Origin: Mycobacterium sp. IS-1590
GTDB lineage: Bacteria > Actinomycetota > Actinomycetes > Mycobacteriales > Mycobacteriaceae
Length of the DNA: 64,000 nucleotides
Assembly: GCF_001500025.1 (NCBI RefSeq)
Contig: NZ_LQIW01000048.1
Span: forward strand, 1 to 64,000
Direction of reading: 5' to 3'
Below the pieces are notes generated by a model. That model did not search any database, had not been told where the DNA came from, and saw only the letters and a program-made list of their open reading frames with translations. The first letter of the stretch is position 1, and every line of letters begins with the position of its first letter. This document shows, piece after piece, positions 16,923 to 24,984 of this stretch. Position numbers and translations under genes: made by a program.

Positions 16923-17648
16923 TTAGTCCCACTGCCCAAATTGCGGCTTGAGGATGTGGTTGATGTCCACCCCGACGCCTGCGATCGACCGGCTGTCGAT
17001 CTCGACCTGATGAAGATGGGCGGCCGCGTGTGCGACCTTCCCCGGCGATCCCCAGTTGTGCTGCCAGAAGTACGTCCCGATGCCGTCCTGCAGCGCCCAC
17101 TCGATCGTCTTCGAGTTCGCGTAGACGCCGACGCGTTGCTTGCCAAGCACCGCTTCCCAGCCCCGCAGATACGGCGCCACCTGCTGTTTGTACTGCTCGT
17201 AGGTCGGATTGTCATCGATCGAGGCATAGATCGGGGCACCCTGGGGCCCGCCGGCGGCGACGTGCAGCTCCCATCCGCGCTTCGCGTGGGCGACGCCCGC
17301 GTTCTGGCCGCCGAGCCAGTCGGCGGTGTCCTTCTTGCCGTACTGATAGCAGGACGCGATCTTGAGACCGGCTTGGTACAGGTCGCGCGCCTCGGCCAAT
17401 TGGATCGGCTTGCCGAGCATCCAGGCCCCTCCGGGTCGCCGGTCGGAGACGTAACGTATCGCCCCCATGGCGCCCGCCGCTCGAATGTCGCTGGCCTTGA
17501 GCACACCTGCGGCGTAGTCGAGGAGAATGCCGAGCGGCGCCGCCGACGCGGGACCGGCGGGCACGCCGGTGCCGACGACGAGCGCGGCCGGCGCGGCAAC
17601 CGCGCCTTTGAGGACGGTCCGCCGCGAAACCGGCCGTGATCCTGACAC
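16923..17648 (-). CDS. Tat-exported DUF1906 glycoside-hydrolase-like protein
   Basis: Secreted protein of the Rv2525c type, 241 residues. The N terminus carries a twin-arginine signal (SRRTVLKGAVAAPAALVVG) and a cleavage-like ASA-AP near residue 37. The mature part is a single DUF1906 TIM-barrel-like domain (starts LGILLDYAAGV, contains IYASIDDNP and WQHNWG), related to glycoside hydrolase-like lysozyme folds. Rv2525c is known as a Tat substrate tied to cell-envelope and beta-lactam phenotypes; the enzyme activity is uncertain. Start GTG 17648 appears leaderless. Upstream neighbour of fas, as in M. tuberculosis. Confidence 0.92.
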   Translation of the reverse strand: MSGSRPVSRRTVLKGAVAAPAALVVGTGVPAGPASAAPLGILLDYAAGVLKASDIRAAGAMGAIRYVSDRRPGGAWMLGKPIQLAEARDLYQAGLKIASCYQYGKKDTADWLGGQNAGVAHAKRGWELHVAAGGPQGAPIYASIDDNPTYEQYKQQVAPYLRGWEAVLGKQRVGVYANSKTIEWALQDGIGTYFWQHNWGSPGKVAHAAAHLHQVEIDSRSIAGVGVDINHILKPQFGQWD

Positions 17649-17655
17649 GTGCCAC

Positions 17656-17672
17656 AGGATACGACAGCTGTC
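17656..17672 (-). promoter_or_regulatory. leaderless promoter and palindrome for the DUF1906 gene
   Basis: On the complement TATCCT (17661-17656) is followed by 7 nt and the GTG at 17648. Directly upstream, GACAGCTGTC (17663-17672) is a perfect 10-bp palindrome in the spacer region and may be an operator. Confidence 0.5.
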
Positions 17673-17812
17673 ACAGCATTCACTCCGATGTCACCAGCAA
17701 CAGCTGCATCAATTTTCGGTGTTGCGGCGCGGCGTTGCCGAGCTAAGCCGAAACGCGAAATCATCGGGTGGCACGGTTCGACGATCCGCCGATCGACCGA
17801 GGAGTGAAACCC

Positions 17813-19021
17813 ATGGCGCGCAGGCCGGCCACCGCCGCGCGAACCGGTTTGACGCTCATCTGCTGTGCCGTTCTGGTCCTCGCGCTGACTTCTGGATGTT
17901 CGCGTGCGGAGCGGTCCCCCGGCGGCCAGGAGCCACCGAACATGGAACCGCTCAGCTCGGTCGGCGAGGGCGAGGGTCGACTCAACCTGATCGCCTGGGC
18001 CGGCTATGCCGAGGACGGCTCCAACGACGCGCAAGCCGACTGGGTGACGCCGTTCGAGCGCCAGACCGGATGCCAGACCGAGGTGACGCTCGGCGACACG
18101 TCCGACGAAATGGTCGAGTTGATGCGCAGCGGGCGGTACGACGGGGTGTCGGCTTCCGGGGACGCGACCCTTCGCCTCATCTACGCGGGCGATGTGGCCC
18201 CCGTCAACACCGCACTGGTTCCCCACTACGAATCGATCTCCGGGTTCCTCAAGGACCAGCCGTGGAATTCGGTCGACGGCCAGATGTACGGCATCCCGCA
18301 CGGGTGGGGCGCCAATCTGCTGATGTACAACATCGCGGTCGTGCGGGACGCGCCGAACTCCTGGGCGGCCGTCTTCGACGATGCCGACAAGTACCGCGGC
18401 AAGGTCACCGCGTACGACTCGCCCATCTACATCGCCGACGCGGCGCTCTACCTGTCGAAGAAGCGACCGGAGTTGGGCATCGACGATCCGTATTCACTCG
18501 ACGACCGGCAGCTCGACGCCGCAGTGCAACTGCTCGAAAAACAACGCGAGAACATCGGCGTGTACTGGTCGGACTACCTCAAAGAGGTGGAGGCCTTCGA
18601 GTCCGGCGCGTCGGTCATCGGCACCACCTGGCAGGTGATCGCCAACACGATCGGTGCGCGCAACAGGGTTCCGGTCAACACGGTGCTGCCCGTCGAGGGG
18701 TCCACGGGTTGGTCGGACACCTGGATGATCTCGTCGAAGGCGGCGCACCCGAACTGCATGTACAAGTGGTTGAACTGGATCTCCTCACCGGAGGTCAACG
18801 CCGAGGCCGCCGAGTTCTTCGGCGAGGCGCCGGCCAATGCGCAAGCGTGCGACCACACCACCGAGCGCGACTTCTGCGACCTCTACCACGCCACCGACGC
18901 GAGATTCGCCGCCAAGATCCATTACTGGACCACACCGCAGCGCAAGTGCGTCGACGGCCGCGGGGACGACTGCACCGACTATGACGAGTGGGTCGAAAAA
19001 TGGCGGCAGATCACCGGGTGA
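17813..19021 (+). CDS. ABC transporter substrate-binding lipoprotein, spermidine/putrescine type
   Basis: PotD/PotF-like periplasmic-type binding protein of 402 residues. Start ATG 17813 has GAGGAG 8 nt upstream; an earlier in-frame start at 17768 would put 15 residues before the signal. The lipoprotein signal ends LTSGC with Cys29. The mature part has the SBP fold signature NLIAWAGYAEDG, YDGVSASGDATLRLI, YGIPHGWGANLLMYN and WQVIANTIGARN. Four to six Cys near the C terminus are unusual. No permease or ATPase gene is adjacent, so it is an orphan binding protein here. The 3' end overlaps the convergent MerR gene by 11 bp. Confidence 0.85.
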   Translation: MARRPATAARTGLTLICCAVLVLALTSGCSRAERSPGGQEPPNMEPLSSVGEGEGRLNLIAWAGYAEDGSNDAQADWVTPFERQTGCQTEVTLGDTSDEMVELMRSGRYDGVSASGDATLRLIYAGDVAPVNTALVPHYESISGFLKDQPWNSVDGQMYGIPHGWGANLLMYNIAVVRDAPNSWAAVFDDADKYRGKVTAYDSPIYIADAALYLSKKRPELGIDDPYSLDDRQLDAAVQLLEKQRENIGVYWSDYLKEVEAFESGASVIGTTWQVIANTIGARNRVPVNTVLPVEGSTGWSDTWMISSKAAHPNCMYKWLNWISSPEVNAEAAEFFGEAPANAQACDHTTERDFCDLYHATDARFAAKIHYWTTPQRKCVDGRGDDCTDYDEWVEKWRQITG

Positions 19022-19799
19022 GCGGCCCGCGCTGCCGCGGTGTGAGCATGCGGCCCCCGCTGTATTTCGGGTCGGCGGCGGACATGTGGCGCTGCAGCGC
19101 CTCGTCCACCCGTGAGGACACGACGCTGGTCCACAGGTCGCCGAACTCGCGCACCGTCCGCGCGAGCTCATCGCCGCCCTCCGGCGTCGGCGCGTGATCC
19201 GCGCCCAGGCGTGCCGCGACGAAGTCGTCGAGGGCGGCGACGAACTGAACCGCCAAAGCGTCGACCGCTGGGCCGGTGGCCTCGGCGATGTGCAGCAGCG
19301 CGCGAACGGACACGAGCGGATCCGCCGACTGCGCCACCGCGTCTCTGACCGCGGTGTCGGACACCACCACAACGCCGTCGACCATCTGCGCCAAGCCGTA
19401 CTCGACCAGCCGCCGCGCCTCCTCGCTGTCGGCGCCGATCCCGAGCCCGTCCTCGTCCGCCGCTGCGGCCTCGGACGTTCCCCGGACGTCCGCTTCCGAT
19501 TGCGGCTCCAACACGGTCCGCTGGATTCCGAGGATGTCGGCAAGGTCTGCGCCCTCACGCAGGCTGGCGAAGAACTCGGCGATATGGGTGGAGTTGAAGC
19601 CGCGGCGATGCAGCTGTTTGATGGTGCGCAACTGCGACAAGTGGTAGTCGTCGTAGAACGCCGACCGGCCGACGCGCCGCGGCGGGTCCAGCAATCCCCG
19701 CTCGCGATACGCACGAATGTTGCGGGCGCTGACACCGGAGATTCGCGCCAGCTCGTCGAGGCGGTACTCAGCCAACGTCGCGAACCCCGGCCGCAGCAC
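19011..19799 (-). CDS. MerR family transcriptional regulator
   Basis: 262 residues starting at GTG 19799. Residues 11-80 form a MerR winged-helix domain (YRLDELARISGVSARNIRAY, then GLLDPPRRVGRSAFYDDYHL, then LRTIKQLHRRGFNSTHIAEFF). The remaining 180 residues are a helical effector-like domain with an acidic linker (about 115-135); there is no cluster of Cys for metal binding. Target unknown: it converges on the binding-protein gene and is divergent from the MFS gene (about 300 bp between starts), so it may act on the MFS promoter. Confidence 0.85.
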   Translation of the reverse strand: MLRPGFATLAEYRLDELARISGVSARNIRAYRERGLLDPPRRVGRSAFYDDYHLSQLRTIKQLHRRGFNSTHIAEFFASLREGADLADILGIQRTVLEPQSEADVRGTSEAAAADEDGLGIGADSEEARRLVEYGLAQMVDGVVVVSDTAVRDAVAQSADPLVSVRALLHIAEATGPAVDALAVQFVAALDDFVAARLGADHAPTPEGGDELARTVREFGDLWTSVVSSRVDEALQRHMSAADPKYSGGRMLTPRQRGPLTR

Positions 19800-19975
19800 G
19801 TGCCGGTGCGGCCACGCGACGGTTCATGCGATCACTTTAACGGCTCACAGGTTTGCGAGCGAATTATGGTCGCGGCGACTGCAGCCCGCCGACCGGCCGG
19901 TTGCACCGCCTCTATCAGGGCTGATAATCAACGCGCCCGAAAAAATGTGCACGCAAGGCGCGCTGCCAGCCAACT

Positions 19976-19981
19976 ATATTC
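19976..19981 (+). promoter_or_regulatory. candidate -10 for the MFS transporter gene
   Basis: TATATT in an otherwise GC-rich intergenic region (19800-20095) gives a leader of about 105 nt before GTG 20096. The rest of that region shows no gene-like frame. Confidence 0.45.
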
Positions 19982-20095
19982 AGTGACGCGGTCGCACGGT
20001 GAGGGAATTCACCGCCACGGGATTGGCGTTGTCGCACGGCGGTGCGGAACCATGGAAAAGTCAGACTTATTGATCGCCGGCGAGGAAGGTTCGGT

Positions 20096-21370
20096 GTGCG
20101 TCCCTGGATCGTCTGGGCCACCGGCCTGTTGGCGTACATCGTCGCGGTTCTCGACCGCACCACGTTGGGCGTGTCCGGCCTCGATGCGGCCGAGCGGTTC
20201 CACGCCAGCCCGAGCGTGCTTTCGACGTTCGTCGTGCTGCAGGTCATCGTCTACGCCGCGGCACAGGTGCCTGCCGGGGTTCTGCTGGACCGCTTCGGTT
20301 CCAAGACGCTGATCCTGGTGGGTGCCGCGCTGATGTCGGGCGGCCAACTCACGCTCGCGTTCACCGAATCGCTGCCCACCGCCATCGGGGCGCGCGCGGT
20401 GGTGGGCCTCGGCGACGCCTTCACGTTCATCTCGGTCCTGCGGCTCGTCCCGCACTGGTTCACCCCCCGCCAGGTTCCGCTGGTGACACAGCTGACCGGC
20501 ATCTGCGGCCAGCTGGGCCAGGTGTTGTCGGCGGTTCCGTTCTTCGCGGTCCTGAACGCATGGGGCTGGACCACGGCCTACGTGTCGGTGGCCGCGGTCG
20601 GTGTCATGTCGATGGCTCTCACCGCGGCGCTGGTGAAGAACACCCCGCACGGCAACGCGATCGACATCGACACCGTGTCCGTGCGGGAGACGCTGGCCAG
20701 CGTCAAGACCGTCTGGTTGCGACCCGGTACCCGACTCGGGTTCTTCACCCACATGGGCACCCAGTTCTCGGTGACCGTGTTCGCGCTGATGTGGGGAGTT
20801 CCCTATCTGACCAATGCGCAAGGCCTGTCGGCCGGTGTGGCCGGGCTGCTGTTGACGGTCTCTGTCGTAGCCGCGATCTCGGCGGGGGTGCTGATCGGCA
20901 TCTTCACCGGGCGCCGGCCACACCGGCGCTCGCGCCTGGTCCTGGCCATCATCGCCAGCAACGCGGTGATGTGGACGGTGGTGCTGGCGTTACCCGACAG
21001 GGCGCCGCTGTGGCTGCTCGTGGTGCTGATCGTCGTGATCTCGGTGGGCGGACCCGGCTCGATGGTCGGCTTCGACTTCGCCCGCACCTTCAACCCCAGC
21101 GCCACGCTCGGAACCGCTTCCGGCCTGGTCAACATGGGTGGCTTCATCGCGTCCCTGCTGGTGATGCAGGCGATGGGCGCGATCCTCGACGCGACGGGCG
21201 GTTTCTCCCACGACGCGTTCCGGGTGGCCTGGACCGTGCAGTACGCGATCTGGGCGTTCGCAGTCGTCGGCATCCTCATCACCGGGGGCAAAGCCCGCCG
21301 GGTGATGAGGATCGAGCAGGAGCGGATGCTGCTGGAGGGGCTGGATACTCGCAGCGGCGGCGGCGACTGA
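20096..21370 (+). CDS. MFS transporter
   Basis: Inner-membrane major facilitator with about 12 predicted helices, 424 residues from GTG 20096, which has GAGGAAGG 6 nt upstream and yields the family-typical start (M)RPWIVWATGLLAYIVAVLDR. A longer frame from 20042 adds a basic, non-conserved stretch. The loop 2-3 motif reads GVLLDRFGSKTLI (G-x-x-x-D-R-x-G), and a second-half equivalent IGIFTGRRPHRR is present. The substrate cannot be predicted; the C-terminal tail is cytoplasmic and acidic. It stands alone on the plus strand, converging on the ChaB gene 13 bp away. Confidence 0.88.
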   Translation: MRPWIVWATGLLAYIVAVLDRTTLGVSGLDAAERFHASPSVLSTFVVLQVIVYAAAQVPAGVLLDRFGSKTLILVGAALMSGGQLTLAFTESLPTAIGARAVVGLGDAFTFISVLRLVPHWFTPRQVPLVTQLTGICGQLGQVLSAVPFFAVLNAWGWTTAYVSVAAVGVMSMALTAALVKNTPHGNAIDIDTVSVRETLASVKTVWLRPGTRLGFFTHMGTQFSVTVFALMWGVPYLTNAQGLSAGVAGLLLTVSVVAAISAGVLIGIFTGRRPHRRSRLVLAIIASNAVMWTVVLALPDRAPLWLLVVLIVVISVGGPGSMVGFDFARTFNPSATLGTASGLVNMGGFIASLLVMQAMGAILDATGGFSHDAFRVAWTVQYAIWAFAVVGILITGGKARRVMRIEQERMLLEGLDTRSGGGD

Positions 21371-21383
21371 CTGGAGCGATCCG

Positions 21384-21803
21384 TCAGCGGCCGCGGGCGG
21401 TTTCGCGGCGGTTGGCCTTCTTGATCGCCGAGACCAGCTCATCCTTGGTCATGGATGACCGACCCGAAATGTCCAGGCGCCGGGCGAGTTCCATGAGGTG
21501 CTTCTTGGAGGCGTTGGCGTCCACGCCCTCGGCGGTGTCGCCCTTGGCGTTCGGGCCGCCGCTGCGCGCGCGCTCATCGGAGGGGCCCTTCTCGGACTTC
21601 GCCTCCCAGTGGTCGCCGACCTTCTCGTAGCTGTGCTTGAGCGCGCTGTAGGCGACACGGTGCGCGCGTTCGCCTTCGCCGTACTCTTCGGCAGCGGCGT
21701 CATGGGCCTTGGCGAAGGTCCGCTGGGCCTTGGCGTCCGACTTCTGCAGTGTGCTGGGCAGTTCACTCTTGCGGGCGCTGCCGCTCTTGGATGTCTTCGG
21801 CAT
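21384..21803 (-). CDS. ChaB domain and Rho N-terminal-like protein
   Basis: 139 residues from ATG 21803 (MPKTSKSGSARKSELPSTL). Residues about 12-75 are a ChaB domain (LPSTLQKSDAKAQRTFAKAHD, then HRVAYSALKHSYEK). The C terminus (about 98-135, HLMELARRLDISGRSSMTKDEL) is a Rho N-terminal/SAP-like helical unit often joined to ChaB in actinobacteria. Highly charged and soluble. The role is unknown, with cation or stress functions only suggested by the ChaB name. Divergent from the IspD-like gene with 57 bp between starts. Confidence 0.85.
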   Translation of the reverse strand: MPKTSKSGSARKSELPSTLQKSDAKAQRTFAKAHDAAAEEYGEGERAHRVAYSALKHSYEKVGDHWEAKSEKGPSDERARSGGPNAKGDTAEGVDANASKKHLMELARRLDISGRSSMTKDELVSAIKKANRRETARGR

Positions 21804-21860
21804 GCGAAACGGCGTACCCGGGCCATGAGGCGCCGAAACGATCGGTGCCAAGATACACAG

Positions 21861-22595
21861 GTGACTGTGCGGGAGCCCGAAGCGCCGCCGTCCGCCGTGG
21901 CCGTCGTGCTCGCGGCGGGCTTGGGCACCAGGGTCGGCGCCGATGGCAACAAGGCCTATCTCCCCGTCGCGGGTCGACCGATGGCCGCGTGGTCGCTCGA
22001 AACGCTGACGAAGGTGCCGGAAGTCGATCGCATCGTGCTGGTGCACCGCAAGGGTGAGCTCGCGCTGGCACGGGCCATGGTTGCACGCGAATTGCCCACC
22101 ACCGATGTGGAACTCGTCGAGGGGGGCGACACCCGGCATCATTCCGAGCTCAACGTCCTCCGCCATCTACAGACCGACATCGAGTCCGCACGCATCGACG
22201 TCGTGCTCATCCACGACGCGGCGCGACCGATGGCCGGCCCCGAGATGTTCACCCGCGCACTCGCGGTCGCCCGCGAATCCGGCGGTGCGATACCGGCGTT
22301 GCCGCTCCCGGACGCGGTGACCACCACACTGCGGCGGCCGGCCGGCGGAGCCGCGCTGGTCCGGGTTCAGACACCGCAGGCGTTCCGGGCCGCACCCCTG
22401 CTCGCCGCGTACCGCAACTCGGAACGCCACCGGTTCGAGGGCACGGACACGTCGTCGTGCGTCGAGGCGTTCACCGACATTGCGGTGCAGACGTTTCCGG
22501 GCGAGCCGCACAACATCAAGGTCACCTACGCCCGCGACATCGCGACCGCCGAACATCTGTTGGCGACACTCAGCGTGCGTCGCGGCTCGCGATGA
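21861..22595 (+). CDS. IspD-like cytidylyltransferase
   Basis: Nucleotidyltransferase resembling 2-C-methyl-D-erythritol 4-phosphate cytidylyltransferase (MEP isoprenoid pathway). From GTG 21861 (or in-frame GTG 21867) it is about 244 residues. The CTP-binding loop AAGLGTRVGADGNK is intact (about 18-31), as are HDAARPMAG, VQTPQAFR and the C-terminal NIKVTYARDI. The usual PKQ is replaced by NKA, so a related cytidylyltransferase activity is possible. No ispF or other MEP gene is adjacent; mycobacteria normally carry ispD elsewhere (Rv3582c), so this may be a second paralogue. The 3' end overlaps the next gene, on the other strand, by 26 bp. Confidence 0.8.
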   Translation: MTVREPEAPPSAVAVVLAAGLGTRVGADGNKAYLPVAGRPMAAWSLETLTKVPEVDRIVLVHRKGELALARAMVARELPTTDVELVEGGDTRHHSELNVLRHLQTDIESARIDVVLIHDAARPMAGPEMFTRALAVARESGGAIPALPLPDAVTTTLRRPAGGAALVRVQTPQAFRAAPLLAAYRNSERHRFEGTDTSSCVEAFTDIAVQTFPGEPHNIKVTYARDIATAEHLLATLSVRRGSR

Positions 22596-23271
22596 CGGCC
22601 TCCAGCAGCAGACCGTCGTGTGGGAGGTCGACCGTGACGGCCTCGGCATCACCGTCGACCGTGTCAACCGGCACGGGCGATCGGATCGCCTCGGCGACCT
22701 CGTCGAACTCCCCGCCCGACCCGGCGAGCAGCCCGCCGAGGTGGTCGGCGGCGAAACCTCGGGGATATTGCACGGTCTGAAGCGTCGAGCGATCCAGTGA
22801 GGCGGTGACGACACCGCGCTCGTCGATCGCCTTCACGCTGTCGGTGACCGGCAGCACCGGCAGCACGACGGAAGCTCCCTGCATCAGGCGCTCGACGACC
22901 CGATCCCGCAAATTCGGAGGCGTCAGGGGCTGGCGGACATCGTAGACGAGCACGAGTGACGCCGAAACCGGCTCGGCCGCAACCTTTTTCAGTGCCGCAG
23001 TCAAGCAGTGGGCCCGGGTGGCGGCACCGGCGACCACCACGAGGCCGACGGCACCCGATCCGTCACGGTCGAGCACGGCGCGTGCGTCGTCGGCGAGATG
23101 TTCGGCGACCGCCACCACGACGGCGGCAGGATCGGCGACCGCTTGCAGGCAGTCGCGCACGACGCGCGACAGGGGCGACCGCCCCGCCACCGGTTCGAGC
23201 GACGGTGCCGCGTTGTCGACGGCCAGCACCGTCACGACCGCCGCGAAGGATTGGCCCGGGAGCGCCGTCAC
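22570..23271 (-). CDS. degenerate IspD-like protein, probable pseudoenzyme
   Basis: 233 residues that follow the IspD fold from end to end but lack its chemistry. Where the glycine-rich loop should be, it reads VLAVDNAAPSLEPVAGR (about 15-31) with no GxGxR or Lys. The DAARP block has become VYDVRQPLTPP, while VVLPVLPVTDSVKAID and TLQTVQYPRGF match the substrate and QTPQxF regions. It faces the intact IspD-like gene tail to tail (26-bp overlap). The frame is clean, so it is under coding constraint rather than a decayed gene. A regulatory or structural role is inferred, not shown. Confidence 0.7.
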   Translation of the reverse strand: MTALPGQSFAAVVTVLAVDNAAPSLEPVAGRSPLSRVVRDCLQAVADPAAVVVAVAEHLADDARAVLDRDGSGAVGLVVVAGAATRAHCLTAALKKVAAEPVSASLVLVYDVRQPLTPPNLRDRVVERLMQGASVVLPVLPVTDSVKAIDERGVVTASLDRSTLQTVQYPRGFAADHLGGLLAGSGGEFDEVAEAIRSPVPVDTVDGDAEAVTVDLPHDGLLLEAVIASRDAR

Positions 23272-23281
23272 GGCGGCGACG

Positions 23282-23911
23282 CTACACGGGGTCGAACTTG
23301 TTGATCAGCCAGCGCCCATCGGATTTGGTCAGGCCGACCTTGACCGCGCTCGCCGCGAAGGCCCCGTCAGGGTTCTCCTTGCTGACCGTGGTCTGGTTGA
23401 CGAACACCAGCACCACCGCGGTGTCAGGATGCATTTCGGCGACGCCGGCTTCCACGACGGCAGCGCTGGTTTTGACCTGCTTCTCTTTGACCGCCGGGGT
23501 CACGATCTGCTCGGTGAACTGCGTGTAGTAGTTCAGGAAGTCACCCGTCAGCTGCGACTTGGCGTTCGTGAAGTCCTGCTCCATCGAGTCCGGGGCGTAC
23601 GACAACAGTGCCACCGTGCCCGACTTCGCCGCTTCCAGTGCGACACGCTGGGCGTCTGCGTCGACCTGCTGGTCGGCTCGAAACTGGAAGAAGTAGAGCC
23701 ATGCGGCGACACCCGCCGAAATCACCAGCAGAAGCGTCAGCAGAATCGCACCCAGATGCCTGCGCACGCCATTCAGCGGCTTCGGCCGGCTCGTCTCGGC
23801 GGCTTGCGTCTCTTCGGCCGCCGTCGACTCCGGTTCGACGGCTGTCGATTCCGGTTCGTCGGAGACCGCGGTCTTCACGTCGGTGTCGTCGGGTTTGGCT
23901 TCGGCGCTCAC
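23282..23911 (-). CDS. Mce-associated membrane protein, second of a pair
   Basis: 209 residues: an acidic, Thr/Glu-rich cytoplasmic N terminus (about 1-48), one membrane helix (about 52-72, LGAILLTLLLVISAGVAAWL) and a periplasmic NTF2/SnoaL-like domain ending DGRWLINKFDPV. This is the layout of Mam/Mas proteins that stabilise Mce transporters (Rv0177-, Rv3492c-type). It overlaps the preceding mam gene by 4 bp (ATGA). Here the pair is about 12 kb away from the mce operon rather than directly behind mceF, in the same orientation. Confidence 0.85.
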   Translation of the reverse strand: MSAEAKPDDTDVKTAVSDEPESTAVEPESTAAEETQAAETSRPKPLNGVRRHLGAILLTLLLVISAGVAAWLYFFQFRADQQVDADAQRVALEAAKSGTVALLSYAPDSMEQDFTNAKSQLTGDFLNYYTQFTEQIVTPAVKEKQVKTSAAVVEAGVAEMHPDTAVVLVFVNQTTVSKENPDGAFAASAVKVGLTKSDGRWLINKFDPV

Positions 23912-24846
23912 GGTACGAACTCGACTTTCGACATCTTGATCTGGTCACCCTCGCGGACCAGATCCACCTTCAGGCGCCATGAGCGAGGCTCCTGGTTGGC
24001 ACCCGCGGTGTTGGTGACCCTCGAGGTGGCCGACACCAGCGCGGTGGCGTTGGTGTCCGTCATCGACGTCAGCGCGGCGGTGTTGACGGTGACCTCGGTG
24101 ACCACCTTGGAATCCTTGGCGACCTGGGTGAAGTCCTCGGCCTGGGCCTCGAAGTCGTCCCTGAACTGACCCGTCGAGTTGTCGATGATCCGCTGCACGT
24201 CCTCCTGGGCCCGGTTGAAGTCCAACGACATCAGGGTCACGACACTCTGCCGCGCGGCGGCGGTGAATTCGGCGGTGCGCTGCTGCTCCTGCTGCACCAG
24301 CCGGTGCTGCCACACCATGAATCCGCTCGCGGCGCCGAACGCCAGGATCAGGATGACGGCCACCACCGCGGCGACGATCTTCCACCTGAATCGCGGCATG
24401 CGCAGACGGCGGGATCGCTTCGGCGCCTCCGTCTCGTCGGACTCGGCCGAGTCCGTGGCCACGTCGGTCTCGGCCGCGTCGTCAGCGGTCTCGGTCGCCG
24501 CGGCGTCCGCCTCCGAGCGAACCTCGTCGTCGGGCACGGTGTCGGTGGTCGTCGCCTCGGACGCCCGCCCCGCGGCCGGTTCGGCGACCTCGTCCGCCTC
24601 CGAACCTGGCGCCTCCCGGGTCTTGGAGTCCTCGGTCTGGGCGGCCTGCCTGCGCAACCGGATGGCCTTGGCGCGAGCGCGGGCGGCGGCCGCGATGGCC
24701 TCGGCCTCTGCCGCTTCGGCCTCCGCCTCCTCGGCGAGGCGCAGCGCCTCCTCCGAGTCCGCCGACCGCTGCTCAGGGTCGTCCTGCGGCGGTTTTTCGA
24801 CGCGGTCCGCGTCGATCACCGACTCGCGGCGCCGGAATGACGGCAC
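23908..24846 (-). CDS. Mce-associated membrane protein, first of a pair
   Basis: 312 residues from GTG 24846 (AAGGAGG, spacing 6). The first 150 residues are cytoplasmic and very low in complexity: an Ala/Glu coiled-coil-like run (SEEALRLAEEAEAEAAEAEA) then an acidic stretch. One membrane helix (about 156-178, KIVAAVVAVILILAFGAASG) is followed by a periplasmic Mam-type domain ending IKMSKVEFVP. It is the first gene of a two-gene operon with its own promoter (GATAAT near 24885 on the complement). Partner is expected to be an Mce complex, plausibly the one encoded at 36.9-46.4 kb. Confidence 0.85.
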   Translation of the reverse strand: MPSFRRRESVIDADRVEKPPQDDPEQRSADSEEALRLAEEAEAEAAEAEAIAAAARARAKAIRLRRQAAQTEDSKTREAPGSEADEVAEPAAGRASEATTTDTVPDDEVRSEADAAATETADDAAETDVATDSAESDETEAPKRSRRLRMPRFRWKIVAAVVAVILILAFGAASGFMVWQHRLVQQEQQRTAEFTAAARQSVVTLMSLDFNRAQEDVQRIIDNSTGQFRDDFEAQAEDFTQVAKDSKVVTEVTVNTAALTSMTDTNATALVSATSRVTNTAGANQEPRSWRLKVDLVREGDQIKMSKVEFVP

Positions 24847-24864
24847 AGCGCCCTCCTTGTCTGC

Positions 24865-24881
24865 TTCACACTTGTGAGAAT
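24865..24881. promoter_or_regulatory. operator-like palindrome in the mam promoter
   Basis: TTCACACTTGTGAGAA (24865-24880) is symmetrical as TTCnCACnnGTGnGAA on the complement. It lies between the candidate -10 (GATAAT) and the mam start at 24846, where a repressor would block initiation. It contains one GAGAAT half-site (24876-24881). Confidence 0.5.
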
Positions 24882-24899
24882 GCCATTATCGATTTTTGA

Positions 24900-24917
24900 G
24901 TATCGCCGCGACGATAC
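24900..24917. promoter_or_regulatory. 18-bp palindrome between fadD and mam genes
   Basis: GTATCG and CGATAC (6-bp arms, 24900-24905 and 24912-24917) flank CCGCGA. It is 67 bp past the fadD stop on the minus strand, so a weak terminator or an operator for the mam operon are both possible. Confidence 0.35.
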
Positions 24918-24984
24918 CTGCGTGGGCACCGCCCGGCAAACAGCGTCTTCCTGCGGAAATGCTATTTACGCGCTGCGCACACGC

